DNA from: Bacillota bacterium
GTDB lineage: Bacteria > Bacillota > Clostridia > Christensenellales > Christensenellaceae
Assembly: GCA_023408315.1 (NCBI GenBank)
Contig: JAEYKI010000013.1
Coordinates: 62,001 to 126,000 of the forward strand
Reading direction: 5' to 3'
Length of the DNA: 64,000 nt
A program made the position numbers and the translations under genes. The notes under the pieces were generated by a model. The model did not search any database, was not told the DNA's origin, and saw only the letters and a program-made list of their open reading frames with translations. Of the stretch, positions 32,456 through 41,721 are shown piece after piece. Within the stretch, counting starts at the first letter, position 1; each line of letters begins with the position of its first letter.

Positions 32456-33151
32456 TTAAAACGGGTCCTCAGCTACAATTTTTATCCCAGCGCTGGTTCC
32501 CAGCCTGTTCGCGCCCGCCCGAACCATGGCAAGGGCTGTTTTATAATCCCGTATGCCGCCGGACGCCTTTACGCCAAGCCTTTCCCCTACCGTTTTGCGC
32601 ATCAGGCGAACATGTTCCTCCGTTGCGCCGCCGGTTGAAAATCCGGTGGATGTTTTAACAAAATGCGCTCCGGCTTGTTCGGCCGCATTGCATGCCCTGG
32701 CAATCTCATCATCCGTCAGCAGGCAGGTTTCCAAAATTACCTTTACAATCGCGCGGCCCCGCACAGCCTGTGCAACGCCCCGGATATCCGCAATCACCAG
32801 ATCCCAGTCCCCGCTTTTTGCAGCGCCGATCGGGAGCACCATATCCACTTCCTGCGCGCCGTTCAGAACGGCGTCTTTTGCTTCGGCAGCCTTGGATTCT
32901 GGCGTACACGCCCCCAATGGAAATCCCACAACTGTGCAGGCGAGAACGCCCGTTCCGGCTAAAAGCCCGCTCGCAAGCTTTACATGGCATGGGTTCACGC
33001 AAACGCTCGCGAACCCGTATTGCGCCGCTTCTGCGCACAACCGCCGGATATCCTCTCTCACTGCGTCCGGTTTCAGAATAGTATGGTCAATATATTGTGC
33101 CATCTCCGCCGGACGTAAATGCTTATTATCTGTTGTCTTTTCCGCATTCAT
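32456..33151 (-). CDS. deoC: Deoxyribose-5-phosphate aldolase
   Basis: The 231-residue class I aldolase splits 2-deoxyribose-5-phosphate to acetaldehyde and glyceraldehyde-3-phosphate. Visible marks are QYIDHTILKP at the N-terminus, ASVCVNP, CTVVGFPLGA, the Schiff-base lysine in FVKTSTGFSTGGA (about residue 165) and the phosphate loop VKASGGIRD. The start (33151) overlaps the BMC gene stop by four bases (ATGA), so the two are coupled and made together. The acetaldehyde product and the shell protein next door suggest that the enzyme is enclosed in, or tied to, a microcompartment. The long open frame upstream of this start is the other phase of the BMC tail and is not coding. Confidence 0.93.
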   Translation of the reverse strand: MNAEKTTDNKHLRPAEMAQYIDHTILKPDAVREDIRRLCAEAAQYGFASVCVNPCHVKLASGLLAGTGVLACTVVGFPLGACTPESKAAEAKDAVLNGAQEVDMVLPIGAAKSGDWDLVIADIRGVAQAVRGRAIVKVILETCLLTDDEIARACNAAEQAGAHFVKTSTGFSTGGATEEHVRLMRKTVGERLGVKASGGIRDYKTALAMVRAGANRLGTSAGIKIVAEDPF

Positions 33152-33810
33152 TCTTTTGTCTCCGGCGGTATTTCCGGGTTCCCCGTTTCCTCTTCCTTGT
33201 CCGCTTCTGTCTGATTCGCTGGCAATAAATCGGGCGTATCCATCTGCATCAGAATATCTTCCAGGTCGCTCACGGGCACAGGCTGCATGGGTGAATCCAG
33301 CTTCTTCAGGATGTCTTTTAAATCGCCAAACGCGGCCAACCCTTCGGGGTCTTCTGCATCCTGCGGCGTTTCCTCCGCATCGTAAGGAGCAATTTCTTCC
33401 GGCGGCTCCATATCCGGCAGAACGTCCATTATATTTGTCAGGGTAACCGGCTCGTCCGTACAAGGCTCCAAAGCCTTCTCTTCCGGTTTCCTGTCCGAAA
33501 GCATCGGTTTATCTGCGGATTCCTCGCAAGCCTTCGTACCGGTCTCCGGCAAAATATCCTCCACCTCATCGTGCGGCCTTGGGATTACATGAACGCTGTG
33601 GAGTTCTCCCACACGTTTTGCCGCGGCAGCCCCCGCGTCTACGGCAGCCTGCACAGCCGCCACCCCGCCGCGCACCATTACGGTTACCAGGCCGGAACCT
33701 ATGTTTTCCTTGCCCTGCAAAGAAACATCCGCCGCTTTCAGCATTGCGTCCGCAGCTTCAATGGCTCCCACCAGGCCCCTGGTTTCTATCATTCCCAGTG
33801 CTTCTCTCAT
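33148..33810 (-). CDS. BMC-H microcompartment shell protein with a long acidic C-terminal tail
   Basis: Residues 1-90 are a canonical BMC-H hexamer subunit (MIETRGLVGAIEAADAMLK; pore loop ENIGSG; HVIPRPHDEVEDILP). The start at 33810 follows GGGAGG. Residues 91-220 form an acidic, Pro-rich, presumably disordered tail that most BMC-H proteins lack. It contains three short helices that echo the end of the domain: TNIMDVLPDMEP (125-136), DLKDILKKLDSP (163-174) and DLEDILMQMDTP (182-193). The motifs look like encapsulation or docking helices. No other shell gene is in the window, so a full compartment would need genes elsewhere. Confidence 0.9.
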   Translation of the reverse strand: MREALGMIETRGLVGAIEAADAMLKAADVSLQGKENIGSGLVTVMVRGGVAAVQAAVDAGAAAAKRVGELHSVHVIPRPHDEVEDILPETGTKACEESADKPMLSDRKPEEKALEPCTDEPVTLTNIMDVLPDMEPPEEIAPYDAEETPQDAEDPEGLAAFGDLKDILKKLDSPMQPVPVSDLEDILMQMDTPDLLPANQTEADKEEETGNPEIPPETKE

Positions 33811-33851
33811 GCCTAACCTCCCATTTAACAGGCGCGCCAAGATTGTAAAAG

Positions 33852-33904
33852 GTATTCTTGAAAAAGTATAGTTTAAGAATACTGTCCCGTATTTTTAAAG
33901 TCAA
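33852..33904 (-). promoter_or_regulatory. Promoter with overlapping operator for the BMC-deoC unit
   Basis: On the minus strand TTGACT (33899-33904) is followed after 17 bases by TATTCT (33876-33881). The inverted repeat GTATTCTT (33852-33859) and AAGAATAC (33875-33882) overlaps the -10 box, so a repressor bound there would block the promoter. Inducer and regulator are unknown. Confidence 0.6.
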
Positions 33905-33977
33905 CAGTAATTTTGCCTTGGCTGCTGTTTTAGCCCGAATGTATCCGCAGGGCAGCCAGCCGCGGGCCGCACAATAC

Positions 33978-34005
33978 AAAAAAATCACAGCCCGGCTGTG
34001 ATTTT
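33978..34005 (-). terminator. Terminator of the polysaccharide operon
   Basis: AAAATCACAGC and GCTGTGATTTT form an 11-base stem with a three-base loop and a T run on the minus strand, about 20 bases after the CpsD-like gene. Confidence 0.88.
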
Positions 34006-34027
34006 AACGCTTAATTTTAAGAACAGG

Positions 34028-34801
34028 TTATTTAATTTTTCTGCGGTAATAGTTAATGTAGCTGTCTTCAGACGGCGTTTTTTTCTTTGCGTGAGTCTCG
34101 CTCCTGCCTGTTTGCTTCTTACTTCTGGGGTCTTCAATGTACCCGTAATAACCGTAATACCTGTTCTGTTTCTTTGTGCCGGGTACCGCGTTAAAAACGC
34201 AAGCAGTGGGCCGGATACCCGCCACCTCAAATACCCGTTTGCTTTCCGCAAGAGCCTCTTTGGTGGTATATCCATATTTAACCACCAACAGAACCCCATC
34301 CACCAAGCGGTTTAATGAAATAGCGTCCGCAACCAGCAATATGGGCGGCGTATCCAATAGTATCACGTCATACATGGCGCGCAGATTTTTAATAATTGCA
34401 TCCAGGCGTTTGGATGCAAGAAGCTCGGAAGGATTTGGCGGACGAAAGCCTGCCGTTATCACGTCAAAATACTCGTTGATTTTTACAATGTAGTCTCCAT
34501 AATCTTCTCTGTTCTCGGCCACAATCAGGTCGGGCAGGCCCTTGTGATTTAAAACGTTTAGCTCCCTGTACACTTTGGGGCTGCGGAGATCGCAGTCTAT
34601 CAGGAGCGCGCGTTTTTTAACCTTTGCATACGAGTTTGCAATGTTGCAGGAAGTGGTCGTTTTCCCTTCGTCCTTAATGGAGCTTGTGATCATTAAAACC
34701 TTCATTTCCTTGTCCATACCCAAAAAATCAATGTTGGTCCTTATGGTATTAAACGTTTCCTGCGCAATCTCTCTTTTATAAAATTCGTCGTTTTTTTCCA
34801 T
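34028..34801 (-). CDS. cpsD: CpsD/YwqD-like tyrosine autokinase (BY-kinase)
   Basis: The 257-residue kinase has Walker A SSIKDEGKTTT (about residue 40), Walker A' VLLIDCDLRSP-type motif (here ALLIDCDLRSP) and Walker B VILLDTPP. The C-terminal tail carries the Tyr cluster RYYGYYGY and further YINYY for autophosphorylation. It is activated by the CpsC-like partner encoded just upstream and would set polysaccharide export or chain length. No CpsB-type phosphatase is in the locus. Unusually, the pair ends the operon; in most capsule loci it is near the beginning. Confidence 0.93.
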   Translation of the reverse strand: MEKNDEFYKREIAQETFNTIRTNIDFLGMDKEMKVLMITSSIKDEGKTTTSCNIANSYAKVKKRALLIDCDLRSPKVYRELNVLNHKGLPDLIVAENREDYGDYIVKINEYFDVITAGFRPPNPSELLASKRLDAIIKNLRAMYDVILLDTPPILLVADAISLNRLVDGVLLVVKYGYTTKEALAESKRVFEVAGIRPTACVFNAVPGTKKQNRYYGYYGYIEDPRSKKQTGRSETHAKKKTPSEDSYINYYRRKIK

Positions 34802-34812
34802 ATCAATCTCCT

Positions 34813-35481
34813 TTAGTCCATCTTGGGAACGTTGCCAATTACGGGAAGGCCCATAATTCCGGTTATCAGTTCAGATTCCTTTATTGTATCGTCCATCGCA
34901 TACCGCACCCCGCTGATCACAAAAGCAATCACAAGGGCTACAAGCCCGCTGATCACCGTGTTGACCAGCACATCGGGCCGCACTGGTTTGGTGGGGAGCG
35001 GCGCGTAATCAATCACCTGCACATTATCCATTTTCATAATTCCAATCACTTCGCTTCTAAAAACATCCACCAGCGTGTTGGCAATGGACTGAGCCATTTG
35101 TGGAGCAGCGTCTTTTACAGAAATAGAAATAATATCCGTATCCTGTTTGGACGAGACATCTATCTTCTCGGAGAGCTTGTCCAACTCCAGGCCCATTCCC
35201 AGTTTGCTTTTCACCTGGTTTAGTATTCTGTCCGACTTGCACAATACGCTGTAGGAATTTACCAGCTTGGCATTCAAATCGTAGTCGCTGGAGGTCATCA
35301 TCGGTTTATCCGGGCTTTGCACGGTAGTGCTCACAATCATCATAGCTGTCGCCTGGTACTCTTTCTGCAAAACAAAAGCGGATAAACTATACCCCAGCAG
35401 GGTTCCCGCTACAGTCAGCGACAATATCATAATCCAGTTTTTCTTTATAATGGCGCCAATATCCTTTAGTGTAAGTTCCAT
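34813..35481 (-). CDS. cpsC: CpsC/Wzz-like chain-length regulator
   Basis: The 222-residue membrane protein has two membrane helices (about 14-36 and 175-197) that flank an extracellular domain, with the Wzz proline motif ahead of the second helix (YAPLPTKPVRPDVL). The intracellular end binds and activates the tyrosine kinase. It is 11 bases ahead of that kinase gene. Confidence 0.92.
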   Translation of the reverse strand: MELTLKDIGAIIKKNWIMILSLTVAGTLLGYSLSAFVLQKEYQATAMMIVSTTVQSPDKPMMTSSDYDLNAKLVNSYSVLCKSDRILNQVKSKLGMGLELDKLSEKIDVSSKQDTDIISISVKDAAPQMAQSIANTLVDVFRSEVIGIMKMDNVQVIDYAPLPTKPVRPDVLVNTVISGLVALVIAFVISGVRYAMDDTIKESELITGIMGLPVIGNVPKMD

Positions 35482-35605
35482 GTGTTCTCCTCCAATTAAA
35501 AAAATGCAAAAAATAAACGCTTTTGATTTTTGAAACGCTGAAATAAATTAGAACAAAAAACGCTTTTATTACGGGTCATTCTATTTTGCATAGCATAAAA
35601 TTTTT

Positions 35606-36652
35606 TTATTTCAATGCCGCCTTGCGGGCTCCTGAAATGTTGTGGTAGCTTACATACCAGTCTGCAAATTTTTGCAGGCCTTCCTCTATTGTTGTTTTGG
35701 GCTTGAATCCCGTGGCTTTTTGAAGCAGTTCAATAGAGGCGTATGTGGCGGGAACGTCTCCCGCCTTCATAGGCTCGTACACCTTATTGAATACCACAGG
35801 ATATCCAAGTGCGCGGCCAAGGGACGATTCCAGCATTTTTATAAAATGCATCAATTTTTCCGGCCGGTTGTTGCCAATGTTAAATATTCTGTGCGGCGCG
35901 CCATCCTGCGGCGCCATATCTATAGTCGCCAGAATGCCGTCCACAATATCGTCTATATACGTAAAATCCCGGTACAGGTCGCGCTTAAAATCGCCGTTGT
36001 TGTATATATGGATGGGGTGGCCTGCAAAATACTTCCGGGCAAAAAGGTAATAAGCCATGTCCGGCCTGCCCATGGGGCCGTATACGGTAAAAAATCTAAG
36101 CCCGGTGGCAGGCAGTTTATACATATGGCTGTAGGTATGCGCCATCAGTTCGTTGGATTTTTTTGTGGCCGCATACAGGGAAACAGGATTGTCCGTGGAG
36201 TCTGATTCCTCAAACGGAACCTTGCTGTTTGCGCCATATACAGAGCTGGAGGAAGCGTATACAAGGTGTTTGGGCCTGACCGCCCTGCAGGCTTCCAGTA
36301 TGTTAAAGAAACCTGCGATGTTGCTTTTGATATAGCTCGCGGGATTCTGTGCGGAATACCGCACACCTGCCTGCGCAGCCAGGTTTACCACAATATCCGG
36401 CTTTGTTTGGCTCAGCAGTTCCTGCACCAAATTCCCATCCGCAATGTCTCCCTTTATAAAAGTAAAGCGCTCAAACGGATTAAGCCCGTCCAGGCGGGCG
36501 TATTTCAGGTGTACATCGTAATAACCGTTCATATTGTCCACACCAACAACTTGGCGCCCAAGCTCCAAAAGGCGCCTGCATAAGTGATAACCAATAAACC
36601 CAGCCGCTCCGGTGACAAAATAAACTTCCTTATCCAATTTCCCGTATTCCAT
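35606..36652 (-). CDS. UDP-glucuronate 4-epimerase-like SDR enzyme
   Basis: The 348-residue enzyme has the NAD-binding GAAGFIGYHL (about residue 16), catalytic Ser in YASSSSVYG and Tyr/Lys in YAATKKSNE. The signature MNGYYDVHLKYARL and RFFTVYGPMGRPDMA are those of UDP-glucuronate 4-epimerases (GAE/CapI). It would convert UDP-glucuronate made by the dehydrogenase upstream to UDP-galacturonate for the polymer. It overlaps the dehydrogenase gene by 23 bases, which suggests coupled translation. Confidence 0.9.
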   Translation of the reverse strand: MEYGKLDKEVYFVTGAAGFIGYHLCRRLLELGRQVVGVDNMNGYYDVHLKYARLDGLNPFERFTFIKGDIADGNLVQELLSQTKPDIVVNLAAQAGVRYSAQNPASYIKSNIAGFFNILEACRAVRPKHLVYASSSSVYGANSKVPFEESDSTDNPVSLYAATKKSNELMAHTYSHMYKLPATGLRFFTVYGPMGRPDMAYYLFARKYFAGHPIHIYNNGDFKRDLYRDFTYIDDIVDGILATIDMAPQDGAPHRIFNIGNNRPEKLMHFIKMLESSLGRALGYPVVFNKVYEPMKAGDVPATYASIELLQKATGFKPKTTIEEGLQKFADWYVSYHNISGARKAALK

Positions 36653-38027
36653 TCCGTTTTATTTCTCCCGTATCCGCGTAAAGCCTGGCAACCGGCTTTT
36701 CCGCCATTACGTCTTTTCTGCCAATGGAATAATACTCCACACCCGCATCCTTCATGCTTTCCGTGCCGTACATGTTCCTGCCGTCGAACACCAGGGGAGT
36801 TTTCATCAGCTTTTTGTAGGTTTCCGGGCTGATTGCCCTAATCTCGTCCCACTCGGTAAACAGCAGGCAGATATGCGCGCCGCCAAGGGCATGCATGGCA
36901 TTCTGCGCATACGTAATGGAGCCTCTGCCAATTATCCCTTCAGGAAATATTCGTTTAAAGCTGTCCATGCCTACAGGATCAAAGGCCCAAACGTCGGCGC
37001 CCTCCTCCAGCAGCAGGGGTACGTTTACAAGAGAAGGCGCTTCCCGCAGGTCGTCCGTACCGGGTTTGAATGTAAGGCCCAGCACGGCCACCCGAAGCCC
37101 GCTGAATGTAATCAGCCGCCTGGACGCTTTTTTAAAAAGCATTGTTTTCTGATCGTTGTTCACATCTATGGCCGCTTTAACCGTCCGCAACTGGTACCCA
37201 TTCTGCTTTGCGAGGTAATCCAGCGCCTTTGTATCCTTGGGGAAACAGGAGCCGCCGTAGCCTATCCCGGCGGCAAGAAACCGCCCGCCAATCCTGTCGT
37301 CAAAACTCATTCCGCGTGCAACGTCCTCTATATCCGCGCCAACAAGCTCACACAGATTTGCAATATCGTTCATATAAGATATTTTTAAAGCCAGAAAATC
37401 ATTGGCCGCGTATTTAATCATTTCCGCAGACCGCCGCCTAACGGATACAACCGGGAGACAAAACGGCGCGTATATCTTTTGCAGCATTTCCTCCGCCCAT
37501 TTGCTCTCCGTTCCAATGATGATACGGGCGGCCTGCAGGGTATCCAGCACCGCAGTTCCCTGCGCCAAAAATTCCGGGTTGGACGCAACCTCCACTTTAA
37601 CGCTGTTCACCAGAAAATCTTGTATAAACTTTTCCACCTTGTCGTTTGTGCCAACCGGAACGGTGGATTTCACCACCACCAGGCAATCCTTTTCAATCGT
37701 CTCGGCAATCTGCCTGGCCACCATTGCAATATGTGACAGATTGGCCGAGCCGTCGGGCTGCTCGGGTGTGCCAACGCCAATGAATACCGCGTCCGCATCC
37801 CGGTAAGCCTCCCTATAGTCGGTGGTGAAATCCAGCTTCCCGGAACTTAAATTCTTTTGCATCAGTTCTTCCAGACCATCTTCAAATATGGGCGAGACGC
37901 CTTTTTTCATCAGCTCCACTTTTGCCTCGTCAACGTCCACGCATATCACCCGGTGGCCCTTTTCTGCAAAGCATACGCCCGCTACCAGGCCCACATATCC
38001 GGTTCCAGCAACTGCAATTTTAAACAT
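36630..38027 (-). CDS. ugd: UDP-glucose 6-dehydrogenase
   Basis: The 465-residue enzyme oxidizes UDP-glucose to UDP-glucuronate with NAD. The Rossmann motif is AGTGYVGLVAG at the N-terminus, the catalytic Cys lies in GYGGSCFPKDT (about residue 255), and the C-terminal NAD/UDP-binding domain has LGLTFKPGTDDLREAPS. It feeds the epimerase gene downstream. Confidence 0.95.
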   Translation of the reverse strand: MFKIAVAGTGYVGLVAGVCFAEKGHRVICVDVDEAKVELMKKGVSPIFEDGLEELMQKNLSSGKLDFTTDYREAYRDADAVFIGVGTPEQPDGSANLSHIAMVARQIAETIEKDCLVVVKSTVPVGTNDKVEKFIQDFLVNSVKVEVASNPEFLAQGTAVLDTLQAARIIIGTESKWAEEMLQKIYAPFCLPVVSVRRRSAEMIKYAANDFLALKISYMNDIANLCELVGADIEDVARGMSFDDRIGGRFLAAGIGYGGSCFPKDTKALDYLAKQNGYQLRTVKAAIDVNNDQKTMLFKKASRRLITFSGLRVAVLGLTFKPGTDDLREAPSLVNVPLLLEEGADVWAFDPVGMDSFKRIFPEGIIGRGSITYAQNAMHALGGAHICLLFTEWDEIRAISPETYKKLMKTPLVFDGRNMYGTESMKDAGVEYYSIGRKDVMAEKPVARLYADTGEIKRNGIREIG

Positions 38028-38184
38028 AGCACCACCTATACTTTTAAAACAAGTCTTTGGGCATTATCCGTATCTGTATTTATCTTACTAAATCCATTTT
38101 GAATAAAACAGTAAACGGCGCCAGAATTTACTTGGATTTTACGATTCAGGCCGGGTTAGATAAATGGTTTTCCACACTCTTGTT

Positions 38185-38841
38185 TTAGGAAGATTTGTCA
38201 CAGGCACTCTCGTAATAATACACGCTCCATTTTTTCAATGGGTTATACACCCGCACAAACCGTTTTTCGGCCAGCCACAGTAAAGCGCAGCCATCCAGAA
38301 CCTGATGGCACCTTGGATTCAAATAGATAATAGTAATTTTTCTGGGATTGTGCCTGAGGCTTTGTTCAATATTGTCCACAACTTTTTGCATAACCTCTTC
38401 AGAAAAAGGATTGGCCATAAAAAGGTATGAATACTTGTCAAACTCATTAAAGTCGGACGCGCTGATACAATCTACCGTTACTTTTCCGGACAAATGCAGA
38501 GCGGATATATTACGGAGCGCTGTCTCACACAAACTGTGCGAAAGATCAATCCCATGCACCCGGCCAAAACCCATTTGATGCGCCAGATATAATACGTGGC
38601 CTTTTCCGCTCCCGATATCCAAAAAAGAATCTTCCGGCAGAATCGGAATATTGCAAAAAACTTTTTGCATAGTCCTTTTGGGAACAGAAGCATAGTAGGA
38701 TGCCGAAGCGCTCAGTGCCATTGCGCTTTTATCCGTCAGTATAAAATCAACTCCTTTTGGCTTTTCGTTAATCATATAAACCAAGTTCGTATAAACCGTA
38801 AAGGCTGCCGCCCAAACACTTTGCAATGTTTTTTTCACCAT
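38185..38841 (-). CDS. Class I SAM-dependent methyltransferase-like protein
   Basis: The 218-residue protein has the SAM-binding glycine motif FLDIGSGKGHVLY (about residue 73) and an acidic loop VHGIDLS. The segment MANPFSEEVMQKVV replaces the usual catalytic NPPY. It could methylate a sugar of the polymer, as its place between ugd and wzx suggests, but the family also includes unrelated small methyltransferases. Confidence 0.75.
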   Translation of the reverse strand: MVKKTLQSVWAAAFTVYTNLVYMINEKPKGVDFILTDKSAMALSASASYYASVPKRTMQKVFCNIPILPEDSFLDIGSGKGHVLYLAHQMGFGRVHGIDLSHSLCETALRNISALHLSGKVTVDCISASDFNEFDKYSYLFMANPFSEEVMQKVVDNIEQSLRHNPRKITIIYLNPRCHQVLDGCALLWLAEKRFVRVYNPLKKWSVYYYESACDKSS

Positions 38842-38943
38842 CTCATTTACTCCCCATCCACAGGCGCCGGTTCTGGCCTCTTGCCCGTCATCCTTTATTT
38901 TAAACCCGCAGTATTCCTCTGATTTATCGGCATTATGAATTCA

Positions 38944-40497
38944 CTATGTACGTTCCCCCTTTTGGCAATCCGCCGTTTTTTTACTGTGTGCCTCCACAAT
39001 TGAATGAAATATGCGAAATAAATCCACCATGCTTCTATATTCAAATGCTGCGTTCACAGCAAACGCAACGGCAACGCAAATCAGCCCGGTTATCAGCGTG
39101 TCCAAGGCCCATTCTCCCCATCCCCCGGGCGCCCAGCCCGGCAATTTGAGAATTACGATATTCAGGCAGACAATAACAACAACGCGGCAAGCCCTTGCAA
39201 TGGTCCTTTTTGGTGAAACGTTCAAAATTCTTCTGTTTGCATACAAAATAATATCCACCGTACGGTACGCAAAAGACGCAATGGTCCCAATCAGCACACC
39301 GGCAATGCCCAACGGACGCACCAGGGAAACAGACACCGCAAAATTAATCGCGGCTTCGGCAATCGCCCTCCATTTCGTCTCGCGGTATAATCCCGCCGCG
39401 TTAATCAAGGTAAGGCCCGGCACCCTTAAATTATTTGCAATGCCAATCGCCATAAATAAAGCGGCAATTGTTCCATCCACATAAGGCACATTAGCTATTC
39501 CCCGCGTATAAAGCCCCACAAACGGCAATATCATAACGGCGCACACAGAATAGGCAATGGAAATAAATATATCGTACAAAAACTCATATTTTTTATAATT
39601 TTCCAAAACCGAGCTTTTGTCTTTAAGTGCAAGCAACTGTCCAAAGCTTGCAATGGACGCCTGCGAAAAAACCATCGTCATCAGAATATACAAGTTGCTG
39701 AAAACCATCTGGTACACAGAATAAATGCTTACCAGAACAAGATTGCCAAACACCGTCAATAAAACAGCGTCGGTATTGTTCACCACAACTCCCGCCGCCT
39801 GATGCACCAAAGCCTGCCATCTTTTGGACAATGCCCTGTTGTCCGGCAAAACCGCCCGGTTCAGCGCAGGGTAGTGTTTTTTTATGTATATTTTTAAAAA
39901 CGCCGCCTGTATCAGGATGGTTGCGGCGGGAACTGCCTGCACAATCAGAATGGAAAATCCCGCCTTGATAAGAACAAACTGCAAAACGCCGCGGATTACC
40001 AGCATAATAATGTTGAATACGTTGAGCACATACAGCTTCTGGTCTGCCAGAAGCAGAACATTAAATCTGCTGTACAAAAAACATTCGGCTGTGCTGGCGG
40101 ATCCCATGATAAGCATAAGCAGAAAGGCAAGCAACCCGGGCACCTGTTGCGAGGTTATGAAAGGCAGCACAAAGGATAGAACCATAACCGCCGCCAGATA
40201 TGCAAATCCCGTCTGCATAAACGAGCGGTTTACAGCGTTTAAAACCGCGTTGATTCTATTTGTGTCGTTTTTGGCAAGGGGTTCATACAGCGCCTGTATG
40301 GAAGCGGCCGCCAGTCCCGCGTTAAGCAACACAACATAAACCATTAAATTAGAAATGGATGACGTAAGCCCGTGTATATCCGGGCCGTAGCTATCCAGAA
40401 ACAGGCGCGGAATAATCAATCCAAATGCAACCGTAACCAGTTGATAAAAAAGGGTTACCGCAAAATTTCTGGCTGTGGAATTTATCCTGCCGCTCAT
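38944..40497 (-). CDS. Wzx-like polysaccharide flippase
   Basis: The 517-residue membrane protein has about 12-14 hydrophobic segments and starts RNFAVTLFYQLVTVAFGLIIPRLFLDSYG, the usual opening of Wzx/MOP flippases of Gram-positive capsule loci. It would move the undecaprenyl-linked repeat unit to the outer face. It sits in the operon with the Wzy-like polymerase and the glycosyltransferases. Confidence 0.9.
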   Translation of the reverse strand: MSGRINSTARNFAVTLFYQLVTVAFGLIIPRLFLDSYGPDIHGLTSSISNLMVYVVLLNAGLAAASIQALYEPLAKNDTNRINAVLNAVNRSFMQTGFAYLAAVMVLSFVLPFITSQQVPGLLAFLLMLIMGSASTAECFLYSRFNVLLLADQKLYVLNVFNIIMLVIRGVLQFVLIKAGFSILIVQAVPAATILIQAAFLKIYIKKHYPALNRAVLPDNRALSKRWQALVHQAAGVVVNNTDAVLLTVFGNLVLVSIYSVYQMVFSNLYILMTMVFSQASIASFGQLLALKDKSSVLENYKKYEFLYDIFISIAYSVCAVMILPFVGLYTRGIANVPYVDGTIAALFMAIGIANNLRVPGLTLINAAGLYRETKWRAIAEAAINFAVSVSLVRPLGIAGVLIGTIASFAYRTVDIILYANRRILNVSPKRTIARACRVVVIVCLNIVILKLPGWAPGGWGEWALDTLITGLICVAVAFAVNAAFEYRSMVDLFRIFHSIVEAHSKKTADCQKGERT

Positions 40498-40509
40498 ACA
40501 GGCATTCCT

Positions 40510-41721
40510 TTACGCACGGTTTTCCATTCCATCCAGGCACTCCATATAGCCGTCCACTTCTTTCTCTGTATCCCAGGCAAATTTACTGAGGTTGCAGGCG
40601 AGGGACACCCTCTTTTCATAATCATTCAAAAAATTCTGAATCCCCTGTGCAATCGCCCGAGCCGATCCTTCCACCAGCATGCCTGTTTCTCCATCCTTAA
40701 TCTGGTCTTCCGCAGAATTATACCTGGCGGCAAGAATGGGCCGGTGCAATATTTTCGCCTCGTCCAGAACAATGGATTTGCCCTCGTATCTGGAGGGCTG
40801 CACTATCAAATCCGCTTGCAGCATATAAGGATACGGGTTTTCCCGCTGGCCCAGCAATAAAAACTCTTTTTGTAACCCCAGCCGTTCAATTTGGTTTTCC
40901 ATCTCTTTCTGCAATTCTCCGCTCCCTATAATAAACCACCTGAACCGAAGTCCGCTTTCTTTCATAATAGCCGCGGCTTCAACCGCAAGATCAAATCCTT
41001 TGGCGTGGCTCAGCCTGCCCACTGAAAGGAGTATGGCCTCGCGGTTATCCACTGCCTCCGCATATTCTTCCGGGTCAAACCGGGTTGCCATTTCCGAAAT
41101 AATTTTTGCAGAATTGATATTGTATAAAATTTTTATCTTGGGCTCCAGGTGAGGGAAACGGCCTACCAGAGCCTCCCTGCACCGTTCCGATACCGTAACA
41201 ATGCAATCCGCCTTTTCAAAATAATCTGCATCCAGCGCCGCATCGCCTTCCAGGCCGGAATAGTCATTGTGCATCCAGAGTACTTTGCGTTTGGCGCACA
41301 CCTTATCCATCACATAATAAGATGGAATGGAGTGCATATAAGCAGCGGCAATATCGTATTCCATATCCAGGCGGGGCACGCATTTGTTCCAGACCCGCCG
41401 CCAAAGCACCTGGTTGTTCTTATATGCGCTGCATTTCTTTGGGCGCATAAGGATGTATCCAAATCTTAAAACGGCACATTTAAAGGAAAATGAAGCCATC
41501 AGTTGCTTATCCGGATAGCCGTTTAAAAAGCGTATCTCCCTGGGAATTTCAAGAATCCGTACGTTTTGCGGGATCATCTGCATAAACAGCCCGCCCCTGT
41601 AAAAAAGCATCAGGTCAATCTCGTATTTGGCTTGATCAAGCTTTTGAAGCAGGTTTACAAGGCTTCTTTCCGCGCCGCCGCCGTAAAGGGAAGAGATTAC
41701 AAACAACAGCTTTTTTTTCAT
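40510..41721 (-). CDS. GT4-family glycosyltransferase
   Basis: The 403-residue GT-B enzyme has the N-terminal FVISSLYGGGAERSLVNLL, typical of GT4, and the C-terminal nucleotide-sugar pocket SRYEGKSIVLDEAKIL (the EX7E motif). It overlaps the Wzy gene by four bases (ATGA). Donor and linkage cannot be told. Confidence 0.9.
   Translation of the reverse strand: MKKKLLFVISSLYGGGAERSLVNLLQKLDQAKYEIDLMLFYRGGLFMQMIPQNVRILEIPREIRFLNGYPDKQLMASFSFKCAVLRFGYILMRPKKCSAYKNNQVLWRRVWNKCVPRLDMEYDIAAAYMHSIPSYYVMDKVCAKRKVLWMHNDYSGLEGDAALDADYFEKADCIVTVSERCREALVGRFPHLEPKIKILYNINSAKIISEMATRFDPEEYAEAVDNREAILLSVGRLSHAKGFDLAVEAAAIMKESGLRFRWFIIGSGELQKEMENQIERLGLQKEFLLLGQRENPYPYMLQADLIVQPSRYEGKSIVLDEAKILHRPILAARYNSAEDQIKDGETGMLVEGSARAIAQGIQNFLNDYEKRVSLACNLSKFAWDTEKEVDGYMECLDGMENRA

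Noticed and set aside
33151..33463. N-terminal extension of about 100 residues on DeoC.
   Set aside because: It is another phase of the BMC tail coding region; the family starts near MNAEK, where the ATGA overlap lies.
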